Part shown: piece after piece, positions 10,897-24,289 of the stretch
How positions within the stretch are numbered: the stretch's first letter is position 1
How the letters are laid out: each line of letters begins with the position of its first letter
Assembly (NCBI RefSeq): GCF_001640805.2
Contig: NC_066850.1
Span: 2,825,549-2,889,548 of the forward strand
Source of the DNA: Lates calcarifer
Lineage: Eukaryota > Chordata > Actinopteri > Centropomidae
Length of the DNA: 64,000 nucleotides
Direction: 5' to 3'
The notes under the pieces: generated by a model
What the model saw: only the letters and a program-made list of their open reading frames with translations
Database searches by the model: none
What the model was told of the DNA's origin: nothing
Program-made: the position numbers and the translations under genes

Positions 10897-12691
10897 CACA
10901 GGGGCGGCCGGAGGGAGGAAGAGGAGGTGTAGGACGAGGAAGGAGGTGGTGTTGGTGGAGGTCTTCGGGGGGAAACAGCGGTGGGATAGGGAGGGGGGTT
11001 CAGCTACAGTCTCATCACTAGAGCAACAACAGAAGGAGGAAGCCAATGTTAAGTCAATTAACTGCACTAATGGTTATCGTTGATTCGATTCCTGGACTAT
11101 GACAGTGCTTTCTTGTTCATAGCATCCACCCCACTAGATGTAAAAGACGACCATTAATACATGCATCTTGTCTGAATGCTGAGGTGTGCTCTGCCAGCTG
11201 CAGGTATCAATGGGCCCAGTGTGACGACTGACTGCCTCCACTCCACCTCCCCCACCAGCCCATTCAGCTTTATGTTGTTTACTCAGGACTCAGCTAACTA
11301 GGAGGTCACGATGCATAAACCCCCTTTTTCTGTCTCAGTTGTTTCAACTTCAACCTCATTCCCCCAAATTTAACATCTGTAAACCTCAGAGTCTGGAACT
11401 GTGTGAGGGGTATGAAAAACTGGCACAGTGACTGAAACGAATGTTACACTGACAAACTGTATTTAATGTGGATCTCTTATGTCATCTTCATACTGTCTAA
11501 TAAGATCTGTGTGTAAAATGTAATCTAATCAAATAAAACTTAATCTCCTCCTCTTCTGTCATATGTTCTTTTCCAACTGCTCCTGTAACTCTCAGTGCTG
11601 CTGATCCTTAGTACCACAACTCTGTATTCCAGTTTCACAGACCTGTCTGTGTTGCAACACATTACACAAATGGGAAATGGATGGTTTCACTTTTAAAATC
11701 AATACAGACAATAAATGTTTTCTTGAAAAGAGCAAACCTGCTTCTCTTCATCTAAGACACACGGATATGAAAGTACAGTGTCCTTGATAAAACCTTTCAG
11801 TGTGACTGTTACTCCACCCAGGACGTCCTGGTACCTGCCAAGCAACGTTCCCTGTATCTGGTTGTGTATCTGGCTTGAATTAACTGCAATAAAACCCTTT
11901 CAGGCATGTGACTGTGTCCTTTCTGCAACAAGAAGAGCTGGTGATACATTTTTAAACATGTGTCTAATCAGGAGAGTCTTAAAATCATATAATTAACAAG
12001 ATAACATCTAGAGATAGACAGTAAAGTTCTTAAAATTCTTTAACGGTGTCATACAGTGACATAGACTGACTAGTCACACTTTGTCTGTGTGTATTTAGCA
12101 AATCACAACACTGTGTTGCCAGGTTGTTACCTGCCAAAGTGCAGGTTGAGCAAATTCCCTGAAGGCAGCATTTGTTTGATGGCAGTTTGCGGACACATTA
12201 ACTGCGACTTAGGGCTGTAATACGATACACAGTGAGTGCACCACAGCACACTGAAAGGGAAAATATAGACAGGACGTCCCGTTCAAAGGACGCCATCAAT
12301 TTTCTGTAGATTACACAACAGTTTGTCCCTCTCGTGTAATCACTGTGTTGAGACTTTTGCGTTTTTAAGATGATTTATTCGCACGTACGTTGATATGGGC
12401 GCCGCGTTTTCTTTACTACACGCGGTATCCACATATCTGTTCAGTCAGTTGAATTTATTTTCGCTGGCATTTGGTCCTAAGAGGAAGAAATTGCTACTTT
12501 AGTTTCTGCACATCTCTGCCTGACTGTGCGACAAGGCACATAACGCTGTATGCTGATAGAGCCTCTATCTACTCTGCCACTTCCGGGTCTGTTACAAAGA
12601 AAACGCAAAGTAAACGTCTACGAACAGACAGCTGAGAGTTACCCTTTAAAACTCCAATAAATTATGAAACAAAACGAAGCGTTTTCTTACC
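10897..12691 (-). other. slc37a3: 5' untranslated exons and first intron of slc37a3
   Basis: The exon with the start codon appears to begin at 11017, after a CTGTTGTTGCTCTAG acceptor on the minus strand, leaving about 121 bases of 5' UTR in it. A matching donor (AAAG|GTAAGAAAAC on the minus strand) ends an upstream non-coding exon at 12691. The intron 12690-11018 shows no coding sequence. An in-frame upstream ATG at 11067 lies in the intron under this model. Confidence 0.6.
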
Positions 12692-12850
12692 TTTCAGCTC
12701 GGTTTATCGATAGCTAGCTTGTTCTCAGTGCGGCGACACTCTGTGTTTACTGTGGATTCATGTGTCACGGACGTCACTGGCCGCAGAGCGCGGCGGCGCA
12801 CTGCTGCCACCAGCAGGACAGGGGTGGAATTACACGCGTAAAAGCACAGC
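12560..12850 (-). promoter_or_regulatory. Probable slc37a3 promoter, possibly shared with dennd2a
   Basis: A locally GC/CpG-richer patch lies just upstream of the first slc37a3 exon. GACGTCAC at 12770-12777 is a CRE/ATF-like site. CACTTCCGGG at 12579-12588 reads CCCGGAAGTG on the minus strand, an ETS/GABP-type site. There is no clear TATA box. The start site is inferred to lie between about 12,720 and 12,850. Confidence 0.5.
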
Positions 12851-15251
12851 TGGGGCCTGGGGGACAGCTGTTCAGCTTTCACCTGTTACTGCACCACTTG
12901 TCGGGTAAAGCTAGTCTATCATTGGCTGCAGGGACATTTCTACATAGTTTAAAATAATGCACCGCCAAAAATCTTCAATTCACTGTCTGACACTGCAAAA
13001 GGGACCCAGCACTGAAGTTGGTTGGCACTTTCGGCACATTCTGGTAAGTCAGTATCAGATATGAGCAGTTAGTTTGCTAAGTATTCGTGTGTTTAAACTG
13101 TTTAAATATAAGGGGCGTTGTACATTATTCCAAAAGGCTGGATGTTGTTTCAAATTTCCGCAGTGGTTAAATTTTCTAGCATTACAAGAAATCATAGAAC
13201 ATCAGCTAAGTTTCCAGTACTTTGTAGCCTCCATGTGCTCATGTTAGTTTGCCACATACACAAGAAATATGTGCAGTGAAGTGAGCTGTACTCTTAAGGT
13301 TGCACGAAAAGAATTGTATGAGAAATAAAGAAATATATACATAAAAATGTGACAAAAAATTTTAAAAACGCAAAATGCACAAAACAAGAGGAAATAAATA
13401 AATGAATAAAATACATTACAGTTAAATAGGATGCTGTGCTGATTTTAGAAACAGTAATGTATTAATTATATGGTCACCTCTTAACCACATGATTTAATCT
13501 GTATAATGGCAGCAAGAAAAAAAAACCTTTTCTCTTTTTTCCTCACTTTTTGGTTTGCACATCTCATTGGAATTGGAGTGAATTTTGGTAAGGCAGTGAG
13601 TGGGCTGAAATGCTTCATGAGCAACTGTAGCTCAGAGGCAGCTGTGATGTGAATTCCAGTGAAGTTAAGATTTGGAGAGAAATAACGTAACACCATGACG
13701 TCTGCCCCTGGTGTGTTACTCGGAAAGATTATGGAATCAAAGTTGTCTCAGAGACATTCATTCTTTGAACGTGTTTGAAGGCGCTTTGAAGGTTCATTAC
13801 AACAGTTTTGAGGGAGATGACCAGCAGATAGAGACTTACATAAAGAGAAACAGGGAGAGAGAGAGAGAGAGAGGGAGAGAGAGAGGGAGGAAGTCATATT
13901 CAGGGTGAGTGGAGGAGAGAGAGTGAATGAAAGTTGAAGTTTGGAGAAGAGCCTGGGAGAGGAGTGCATGTACAGTAGTCTGAGGTGAGACTCTTATGTC
14001 TCTGTTCTCGCTCAATGAAACATCTGAAGACTCACCTCAAGACTTAAATCAAGTTAGAAAACTTATCTGGACATACAGCACCACCGCTGTGGTTTGGATG
14101 TTATTCCAATGGATACTGTAATAGCAACGTCTCTGGCAATATGCTCCCATTTAACCAGTGAGCACATGGAAACTGTACAACAGAAGGAGGTAAGTGACAG
14201 ATTTAACTTTGTATATTTAATATATGTAATGTGATGCATACACAGGGATTTCAACAGGCTGTGTTGTTTCATATTTTCATTGATTTGTTGTTGCCTAAAG
14301 AGCTCAAACTGGTACTGTGCAGAATAAAACTATAGAATAATGTGATTCATTACGACTTAATTGAGGCATGTGTTTTCTGCTCAGCCACTTTATTAACTGT
14401 AACAATAAACTGCAGCCGCTCAGGCATCTTTTCATCATTTGTGCAGATCTGGAGGACTTGGTATAATTAAGTATCCCATGAGTTTCCCAGCTAATCAGCT
14501 ACATGCCGTCATGCACAGTCCTTTAGACAACATATCAACTAAACAAATGATCACACCAGATCCAGATCTGGGAAATTATGAAGCGCTATCTTAGAGGTCA
14601 CTGAACTTTGAGACATTCGCCTTAGAGAAGTGAAAATATGAGAGAGGAGAACAGAACATTTTTGCTGCTGTGAGGGGTCAAAGGTCGGTCTCCTGTGCAA
14701 AGAAAACAGCAGAATAAGGATGAAACAAAAATATACAAAAGGAATGGAAAGTGGAGAGAAGAATGATTCAATCACTGACAGTCTCTAATAACTGTTGAAA
14801 TGTTGGTTTGTGTGATAAACTGCTTCAGAGAGTTGCTGTCATGTTTTTCCTTGAGTCTGCCCAGCTGGACCCTGAATACTGTACATTACCAGCTGAGTGG
14901 AAATGGTGGCACTGCAATACAATGTCAGTCTCACCAAGGATCTCAATCTTATATTGCTCTATACTACTACTGTATAGTAGTATAAAGATTCTCGTACTAA
15001 GTGACTGTATTTTCAAAATCTAACTACTCTGTTGCTCCTAAGGGAAAAGGTTTGTCTTTTTTTGTCTTGCAAATTATCATAATTTCTTATCTGTTTTAAG
15101 TAAAATGTGTAATAAGTAAGGGATAGGCAGTTTCATTGAAAAAGCCTGGGAGTAACTGTCAACTGGAGCCAAGCCAGACAGGATGTCAATAAAAATGTTA
15201 ATATCCTATAATGACTGACTCAAGATGCTTCTCTCTGCCCCCTTCTTTCAG
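12851..15251 (+). other. dennd2a: Upstream region and presumed 5' non-coding exon(s) of dennd2a
   Basis: The first coding exon begins with an acceptor, so at least one exon lies upstream. Two strong donors occur here: CTG|GTAAGTCAG with the intron starting at 13044, and GGAG|GTAAGTGAC with the intron starting at 14190. I cannot choose between them. A GA microsatellite lies between. No coding sequence is seen. Confidence 0.4.
13853..13890. repeat. (GA)n microsatellite
   Basis: GA units interrupted by GGG, in the 5' flank or first intron of dennd2a. Confidence 0.9.
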
Positions 15252-15264
15252 GTGTACAGTGATC

Positions 15265-18200
15265 ATGGAGGCCACTGAGAGAATGAAAACAAAACAAGAC
15301 TGCATCTACTCCACTGTCAACAGGTTTGTATCAGAACAGGTTTATCAGCTACAGATTCTCCCTTTTAGAACAGGGACAAATTCCTCCAGAGCCTGAGAAA
15401 TAAGTAACAGGGTTTAGGTTGCCCTTTACTCCTCACATCCATTAAGCAAATGTCAGAAAAGGTCTTTCAACCTAGGGCTTCCCATTTCCTCCCGTTTATT
15501 TATTAAAACATAACAGTTTGATGAAATGGGCCCCCGTCCAAGTATGTGTTTATTTAGCGAGGCTGATGAGAAGAAGATGCTCGGTCATAGGCTTGTCCTC
15601 TGGCATTTACTCTTACTCTGAATTTTCCCACTGTCGCCAGAAAAAGACTGAGTGTCCCCTAACTGGCAGTCATTGACCGTACTGGGAAGTTCAGGAAACT
15701 CTAGTGGCAGTCCATTGCTTAGCCATTTGTTAGCACATTATTGCATTTCCTGACTGAATTTAGGTGATCACTGATACAACTGTCGTTTAGAAAGATGTGT
15801 TTTACTGAGGAATTCTGTGGTTCTCAGCCTTCTAGTGTCCACAGCTCTATCAGAAATGTGTGCATTTAAGTTATTTTGAAAGAGGATGTGACGTAATACC
15901 TTTACTTTTGTAAAAGTAGATGTTTACAATTGACAACGTTGGTTTGGTCAAGTTTGTATTTATACTACTACCACTTACACTGGACTGCTGCTCCACCACC
16001 TTTAGGTATTTCAAGTGTTTTTTACGTTTAGCTAAAGATTTCAACTGCATCCATAACTTCTAGTGTTTACTTTATCAGGTTATCCATTTCTTTTAGCTTA
16101 AACTGCTTAGCATTTGAGTTAAATAGCTTATCCTTAGCTATTTCAACTGAAAAAAATGAAAAAGTTAAAGTGTTTTTTCTTTGTGTGCTCAGGCTAAAGA
16201 AGGGCTATCTTGGTGGGAGTTGTGGTTTCCATACTGCTTCACTGGAAAACAAGGAAGCTGGGCAAAGAAGAGAGGTTGCACCTAAACTTCCCTTCACCCC
16301 ATTAGACAACCTGTGCAATCAGAGGGAAGAATCGCCCATGATGGCTCACAGGAGACCAAACTTTGACCCTCATGGCAATGAGAGCACTCTCTTAATAGGA
16401 AACAAGCTCCCAAAATCCAATGGAGGCAACATTAAGGACAAAATTTCTCTGTGGGAGGGAAAGGAGCCCACCCATTCACCCATTACCTCAGGTTCTTCGG
16501 GCCAGTGCACTACTGTAAAAAGGACAGAATCACTGACCAAAAGCAACAATAAAACTACTGATGAGCTGAGTGCAGAGAGTTGCAGGAGAGTAACCCATAA
16601 AGAAAAGGAAAATCTCGGGACAGAGACAGTAGGAAAACTGGGGGATTCAAGGCCTTGTTCGCCTGTTGAAACTGGGAAACAGCTGAGAGGGACACTAAAG
16701 AGCAGTAAGCCCATTGAAAACAGAAAAGAAGAGGATTGTAAAAGAGTGGTTCACAAAGAAAAGCAAGACCATGAGAAGGAGAATGTAGAAAAGCCTGGAG
16801 ATTCAAGGCCGTGTTCACCTACGGTGGCCATGCAGCAGCAGGTGGGGATTCTGAGGAAAAGCAATGACAAGAAAGCAGCAGAACAAACCAGCCAGGAGAA
16901 GAGAGCAGTATTCACTCTCTTTAAAAAGCTGGAGGCTATGGGGGAGAATCATGGGAAAACGCCTCCAGAGCTTGGAAATTACTTCAGCCCACCGAGTAAG
17001 GACAAACAGGTAGAGGTGAAGAGGAAAGAATCTGAAGATATCAGTCAGAGTGATTCAGTACAGTCCTCTGGAGCCAAGGGAGGGAAGCAGCACCAGGAGA
17101 ACGTCTACACAGAGCCAGCAACGATCCCGATCAACCCGGTCCCCAAACCCAGACGTACCTTCCAGCATCCAGCTGTTGCCCCCATGGGGAAGAGTCAGAG
17201 GCAAGGGAGAGGACAGAGGAATCTCCCTCCACTGCCCTCCTACTCCTCAAGACCTTCCTCAAAACTTCCGCCTGGTGTCCACGGGAGACCCAGGGGCGAG
17301 AGAGTTCGAGACAGCATCAGCAGGTACAGATGTAATAACCAGAGCTAAACCAATGTTAGACTGTGAAGGTTAGTCAGTTAGTCCACATTGAGTTCTCATA
17401 CAAATAACGTCATGTCACGCATTATTATAATTTGTACTGCTCTGTTCACGATGACAGGAAATCCTTTGAGTTCGAAGACCTTGCAGAGTCCACAAGCCCG
17501 CTGTTGTCTCGTTCGCTATCTCAGGAACATCACTATGAAGACATCCTGGGTCAGACACCTCTATTATCCTTCACTGATATCCTTTTGTTAATCTGTGCCA
17601 AGGATAATGTATGAAATCCACCACCAAGCTTTCAGAATCCCCCTGGTCATTTTAATGTACCAAAACAAAAACTGGACAAATGCTAAAAAACATCAATTGA
17701 ACATTTCATTTCACTTGTCCTGCAGATTCACCCAAGGAGAATCCATATGAGGACATAGAGTTGGAGAGTCAGTGCTCCCAGCAGTCCCTGCCCTCTTCTC
17801 CTGGAGCTGATACTGCCAAGGTCCCTGCAATAGAAACTAAACATAACGCTCAACACTTCTGATGTAGGGATTAAAAGATTAAAAAAATAGCTTTCTGTTC
17901 ACAGGCCTCGAGGCCTGGCTTCTTCAGGCAGAATTCGGGAAGGAGTTTTAAGCTGCTAGACCTGCGGAGAACCAACCAGCAGTCCCACAGTGCCAGCAGT
18001 GGGGGCATTTCATCTCCACCCCAGCTCAGCCGTCCCTCCACCCCAACTAGTCCTGAACAGACTTCCTGGCTGCCCGGGGATCCCTATAGCCGCACCTGCC
18101 GCAGGATACCAACGGTCTGTGTTTGGATGTTAGGCCCCTGGATGATGAACATAATGTCACATGTTGGAGAGATTGTTTCTTTTTATTCAAACAGAACATT

Positions 18201-21200
18201 TTTATGATCTCAGATTGAGCACAGATCCCTTTTTTTTTACTGCCAAGACATTGTTTGATAGATCTTTAATCCAATTTATAGATCAAAGTCAGCTTTTCTT
18301 TTAGTCCAGTATGGCTGCCAGGTTCCAGTGTAGCTGCCAAGTATTATTAATGGGTGTTTTGTTCTCATCCTTGAGAAAAGACATGATGCTGTCGTATTTC
18401 CTCAGATTGAGTCAGAGCTTTTTCATTCAACAGGTTGTGCTGAAAATCAACAGCGTCTTTGAAGCTCGAATCAGAAAGAAACATCTTCGACGGATCTACC
18501 ATTATGCTGAGACAAGCTCAGGAAGAGGTGATGCTGGTGAACTGTTGGCCTTCTTTATTCTAATGTATTTTCTAATGCCTGTAATATTAATGTGCCCTTA
18601 TGAAATCTGACTTTTGTTTACAGTAACAGATGAGAACAGTGACTCTGAGAGTGAAGTTGAAGAAAGAGCAAAAGGTAGGCTATATCATCAGAGTTTTTTG
18701 ACCTGAAGAATGTCCCTTCATTTTTTGGATTTGACTGATTTAATTGCACTGTACCTTACTTCCTCTCTCAGCTCACCGTCAGCGCCTCTCGTCAGTTAAG
18801 TCCATACTGAGCCAGCCAAGCCAGGCCCAGGTCCACTACAATGGTACCAGTAACAGAAACAGCTCTCTGGAACAGGAGCGCCACCAGCGCAAACTTTTTG
18901 AATACTTCCTGGTCGTGTCGCTGCAGAAATCGAAGACTGGTGCCCACTATCTGCCGGAGGTCACACAGCAGTTCCCCCCTAAGGTCAGTAGCAAAGGAGC
19001 CCTTGAATCATGTATGATTTTTGTGGTATTTTTGTGGGCCAGATGTCTGAAAATAGCAATGGACATTTTGCACACACAGGCAGGCAAAAGTTCATCCTTA
19101 GTTGAAACTGCAAGCTTCAGTTTGTCCATAAAAACAAAGTTCTTCCCAGTAATTAAAAATAAATATGCTCATTTATAATGATGGATTTGTTATGTTGCAG
19201 TTGGAGCGAAGCTTCAAGTTCATGAGGGAGACGGAGGATCAGCTGAGGATCATTCCTCAGTTCTGTTTCCCTGATGCTAAAGACTGGGAGTCCGTAGAGA
19301 GCTACCCGAGGTGAGGCTGTGAAATGAACTTCACACTGTTTATGAGATTCCACATAAATTTCAGCCAATTTAATGGTCAAAATAATTTTAAACACTCCCC
19401 CCAGAGCCATTTCTCTCCCTTAGCAACTCCATATGATTGGCATTAAAAGGTTCAACTAGAAAACTTGCTGTATAACTCACAATAGACATGGCTGCTGACG
19501 TGGGCTGATGATTTAAAGATACAGTGGGAAAGTCCCTTTAAACTGTGCACAAAAATAATAAATGTCAGTCATTACACTTTGAATGTATCCAATTATCTGT
19601 GTGTATTTTTCATGTGTACGAGGAAAATATATATTAATCACATGTTTATTTGTGTGTTTGCTGTGGGCCATCCCTCATAGTGAGATGTTCTCCTTTGTTT
19701 TGACTGGAGAGGACGGGAGCAGGAGGTTTGGATACTGCCGGCGTTTACTGGTAAATAGAAATGAACAGAATAAATAAGTGTGCTTGCTACTGGACAGGAA
19801 GTGGCTAAATACCACGATGACGGCTGAGTAAATAAGCGTGCCAAAATAGTCGACATGCCTGTGGGAAAATGGCCCATCTCAGAGTCTGGGAGGAAGTGTG
19901 TGAGACTGGGAAAGTGTGTATGTGTGTATTTGGTATGTGTTTGTGTGTGTTTGTTCGTTGCTATGCATTTCTGTGAGTGTGTTTCAGTGCCCCTGATGCA
20001 TTTGAAGTTGTGTGTGGCCAGAAATAAACTCATGAGTTAAGAATTATATTTCTTCTGTCATGTGAAAACCTTGAAAATTGAATTTTATATTTTTATTTTC
20101 ACAATCAAGACAAGTTTTTCTCACTGTACTAAAAGTTAACATTTTGGAGAGACAAGTTTTCACTCAGCAGCAGCAAGAACACTTTCCTCTTTTCTTTTCA
20201 GCCCAGTGGAAAAGGCAAACGTCTACCAGAGGTCTATTGTATCGTCAGTCACCTTGGCTGTTTCAACTTGTTCTCCAAGGTAAATCACTCCCATTGGTTT
20301 CCTATGATAATATTAGTGGCATAAACATAATTTATAAGGTGTGTATTTGTGTATATGTGTGCACTGAAGGTGTTGGATGAGGTGGAGAGGCGGAGGGCTC
20401 TGTCTCCAGCCTTGGTACAACCCTTCATGAGAGCCATCATGGAGGCCCAGTTTCCAGCTCCAGGCAGAACCATCACCATCAAAACTTTCCTCCCTGGCTC
20501 AGGCACTGAGGTGAGTGACACAAAATATTCTGCTTGTTGAAATTAAGAACATAAGGTGCGCTAAAAGAAACTATCCGTCAGAGTTTCAAGTTACTACTTG
20601 TCACCATTTACCTTCGTATATTTATGTCTTTCATCTGTCCCGTTTCCCAGATGATGGAGCTCTGCCGACCCTCTGACTCCCGCCTGGAGCATGTGGACTT
20701 TGAATGTCTCTTCTCCTGTTTGAGCCTGCGGCTGCTGCTCCGGGTGTTCGGCTCTCTGCTGCTTGAGCGAAGGGTCATCTTCACTGCCGACAAACTCAGG
20801 TTGAAAAATATGACGTTGCACTGAACATCACTTCTCCTAGTGTTTATGTAATAATGGGAACAGCAGACATTGGGTGAAAGCACTGGGGATGTTTTCATTA
20901 TGAAGTTATAAGAAGTGTGGGTGGTCCAGACCCACATTTTTAAATAAAGTTAAGGCAGCCCCCAGTTTTATTCAGGGAACATACCAGAGAGATATTTTGA
21001 GGCCTGGCTGTTGAGTTGTTGTTGTGCTGGGGTCAGTTTGTTTATTCTGCAGGAGAGAGCCAGTGGGAGTCAGAAAGCATGGTCACAGTAGTAGAGGACA
21101 AGAATTCAAAGTTGACTGACGTAAATGAAAGAAGTATGCAGCCTTGCTTTTCTCTATGGGAAATGTTGTTACCTTAGGGAGTAACCAGCAAGTTTTGACT

Positions 21201-22681
21201 GTATTTTAGATTATACTGCCCTCATGTGGCAAGAATGAGCAAGTCATTCTGCATCTGTGGCTGTGCCTTTTCCTTTGTCCAACTCTGCTTTCCTTCTCTT
21301 TTCATGTTTGCCTCTTCCTCTAGCTTCTCTTTACCATCCCACATTCGGGAAAAAACTTTTAAAGTTTGAAGTTAATATCTAAAATTCCTCCTCTCATGAC
21401 CGTCTTTTCTCCTTGTCATTCTTCTTGTAGTACTCTCTCCCAGTGCTGCCATGCGGTGGTGGCACTACTTTATCCCTTCGTATGGCAGCACACTTACATC
21501 CCTGTGCTGCCCTCGGCGATGCTCGACATCGTCTGCACCCCGACCCCGTTCATCGTCGGCCTGCTGTCCAGCTCCCTGCCCCAGCTCAATGAACTGCCCC
21601 TGGAGGAGGTCAGAGAGGCACTAATTCTTGAGTTATCTTACTTATTTACAACTACTAGTAGACTTTTCACATCAGTACACCAGTGAAAAAATGTGCGTTA
21701 CAATAATTTAGGCTTTGTTTGTGCAGGTTCTGGTTGTGGATCTAGGAAACAGTCGATTTCTCAGACAGGTAGGTCATTCATTGAAGCATGTTTGTCTGTT
21801 TGATCTCTGTGGATGTGGAAGGAATTATTGCATTTCTTTTTACATTTCTACATCAAACCTTGTAGTTGGATGACGAGGACTCCATCCTACCCCCCAAGCT
21901 TCAATCAGCCCTGGAGAATGTTCTAGAGAGGAGAAGAGAGCTTGCTAATGAGAGAGGGGGAGACACACCCAGTGGTGAGTCCTAACAAGGAATTAGACCA
22001 CAACAATCTATGAAAATTTGTACTTACCACTCTTTAATTTCTTGCATCTTGCAGCTGTATTTTTGAATATATGCTACCACTTCCTCTTTTCAGACTCTGG
22101 ACATCTCAGCACCGTTGTGTCCGAGGCCTTTGTCCGTTTCTTCGTGGAGCTGGTAGGCCACTACCCTCTCTTCATCATCGGCGAACGGGAAGACGGCTAC
22201 TCCTCCTCGTCCTCCTCCCCGGTCCCCTGCTCCTTCCAGTGGGAGGGTTTCCGTAAAGCGATCCCATCTAAGACCGTGCGGCGCTTCCTGGAGGTCTTCA
22301 TGGAGACCCAGATGTTTGGTTGGTTCATCCAGGAGAGGGAACTCCACAGGCAGGCACTGAGAGGTACAGAGGCACAGCAGCAAGCTCAGGTTCAGATGCT
22401 GGGAGTTGATCCAGTGGTTCATGATTCTTTCTCTTTTCTCAGGACTGTTTGAAGTGAGGGTGCAGGAGTACCTAGACTCAATCCATGAGAACGAACATCG
22501 AAGGGTTAACAGGTTTCTCAAAGGTTTGGGTAAGGATGTCCCTGAGCTATTCTCAGCCAGAATTTATTTTGTTCATGTGAAACGAGCTCTGTACACATGA
22601 TCCACTGATCTGCTGGAAGCTCATTCTTGTTTTTTCTCCATTATTCCAGGAAACAAAATGAAATTTCTCTCCAAGAAATAA
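15265..22681 (+). CDS. dennd2a: Dennd2a, DENN-domain guanine nucleotide exchange factor
   Basis: Nineteen coding exons: 15265-15323, 16193-17323, 17458-17549, 17726-17820, 17905-18114, 18434-18527, 18624-18674, 18772-18983, 19201-19310, 19681-19750, 20202-20279, 20370-20510, 20651-20799, 21431-21608, 21727-21768, 21866-21974, 22094-22363, 22443-22529, 22650-22681. Phases agree throughout, giving 1,069 residues (human about 1,009). Human DENND2A is a GEF for Rab9 in endosome-to-Golgi transport. The N-terminal half is low-complexity: NIKDKIS-WEGK, a 52-residue tandem duplication (about 150-253), proline motifs VPKPRRTF and RNLPPLP, then ENPYEDIEL and FFRQNS blocks shared with human. The DENN module begins with LFEYF at about 619 (uDENN), continues through the cDENN part (about 709-890, including LVQPFMRAIME and the LLLERRVIF block) and ends with the dDENN part to the conserved GLGNKMKFL tail. 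A serine run (22201-22218) sits in a dDENN loop. Intron 17821-17904 is only 84 bases, with a weak donor. Confidence 0.95.
16581..16892 (+). repeat. dennd2a: 156-base tandem duplication inside dennd2a exon 16193-17323
   Basis: Two diverged units of 156 bases (16581-16736 and 16737-16892) encode 52 residues each. Both begin CRRV or CKRV with HKEK, both contain GDSRPCSP at the same offset, and both continue with G-L-K/R-K/S-S. The frame is kept. Confidence 0.85.
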
Positions 22682-23440
22682 TGCAGCTATAATTGCAAAA
22701 AAGCACAGAAGCACCGAAACAAGAAAAGACTTCAAGGACTGCAGAAATCTGACAAAAGAAATTCTCATTTGAGTGCTTTTACAGAGACACTTATCGAAGC
22801 CATCCTCATCTGTGTCAATGAGTGACACTTAGGGTTTTGTTCTAGAACTCAAGTGTGGCTGTTGTGAATCACAAATTGTTCCAACCAAAGGAAAATGCTG
22901 CTGTATTTCACATAAAGGAAGGAGCTGGGAACAGAAATATTCCTGAGGTTTGTGGTTGGTTCTTTTTTTATATGATACTCTTCAGACAACAGCATTCATA
23001 AATCACAGCTAGCACAGTGTACAACGTTAAAATCATGTTGGTGTTAAGATTATTGCTGTAGGCTACATATGGCTGATAGTTAATTAAAGGGAAAACCTGA
23101 ATAAATTAGTGAAGAAAACATATTGAATCCAGATGCTTCTATACAGGGCACAAGATGCCACTGAATGGTGGCATTGTGAATCATGTCACCGTTTGTATGC
23201 ACTGTATATGTACACGTATAAACTGACTTGAATGTTCATGGTTGTGGTATTTTCTACAGCCACCAGGGGGCAGTAGTATATTTTCTCTGATTATATGAGC
23301 TTGATAGTGACAGTGACAAATCAATGACACCAACCTGTTCTCCTGCTCTTTAATGTTTCTGTTTTCTTTTACTCATAACAGTGACAACATCACAAATCCT
23401 TTGACTCTGACAAGTGAATAAATATTCTTTGTTTGCTGTT
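22682..23440 (+). other. dennd2a: 3' UTR of dennd2a with poly(A) signal
   Basis: AATAAA at 23417-23422 lies 736 bases past the TAA stop and is followed by a T/G-rich tract (TTCTTTGTTTGCTGTTTT), a typical downstream element. The interval also contains a CTCF-like motif. Confidence 0.7.
23260..23273 (+). promoter_or_regulatory. CTCF-like motif, plus orientation
   Basis: CCACCAGGGGGCAG matches the CTCF core CCASYAGRKGGCRS at all 14 positions. It lies in the dennd2a 3' UTR, at the border between the gene cluster and the 40-kb gene-free region. Confidence 0.55.
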
Positions 23441-24285
23441 TTGAAGTGCTGAGTTATTGTCTTGATGTTATCATGATTGATCTCCTCAGGTCTCATGTAA
23501 TCATTGCACTGGATGTTAGTTTGATGTCATTTAGTAAACTTCCCCTCCGTCCTCCAGTTTGCAGGTTATGAATGATAAGATTATTTTATGGTAAATACAT
23601 AATGTATCCAATAACACAGCGTTACATTATGAGTTTCTTTTACACAGTGGAAAATCCTGAGGGACAAATCAAAGCCAAGAGAACTGTGTTGACTCAGCAT
23701 TTGTGTGCCAGTTTTACAGAGTGAGTAATCCACATACCACCAATTTGCTAACCATTCACTGCTGTGTTTGTGTGTTTGAAGTTATTTGGCCATTTTACTA
23801 CAAAGAGCCTCTGGTCAGAGTTGGTGGCAGGTTTTCTATTTTAGTCTCTGAGTCATGGAAACAAAGCACATCTTTAGTCCACAAAGAGGAAAGCACATCT
23901 ATGTCAGCGTGAAAACATAACACAGGTGCAGAGCAGAGCATAGTAGTGTATTGTCTGAGGAAAAGTGAGCTCAGTTCATGCCTGCTGTGCAAGTCTGAGG
24001 GCCCCGGGGGCATCGCAAGGCACCTAACCTGTCAACTTGTTAGTTGCAAGTTCACACACATCTGCTGACACAGATGTTGACGTATATACACAGATGGACA
24101 GAGTACGAAACATAAAAACAAGATAAATCTAGTATATGGCTGAACTGTGTATGGGTGTGTAAAATTGTGGTCAGTTTGTCACAGGGATAATATTTGATGG
24201 TGTAACTTCATCAGATGTTGAGAGGCTTTTAAAGGGCTGCCCCTGCTGTTGTGGTCCAGCTAAAAACAGATAGAGAGTGTACACA
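23441..24285. other. Gene-free interval
   Basis: AT-rich sequence with no exon-like or repeated structure that I can recognise. Confidence 0.5.
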
Positions 24286-24289
24286 CCAA

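Noticed and set aside
10897..11067. N-terminal extension of Slc37a3 starting at 11067
   Set aside because: In frame, but it crosses a good acceptor at 11018/11019 and has no similarity to SLC37A3 N-termini.
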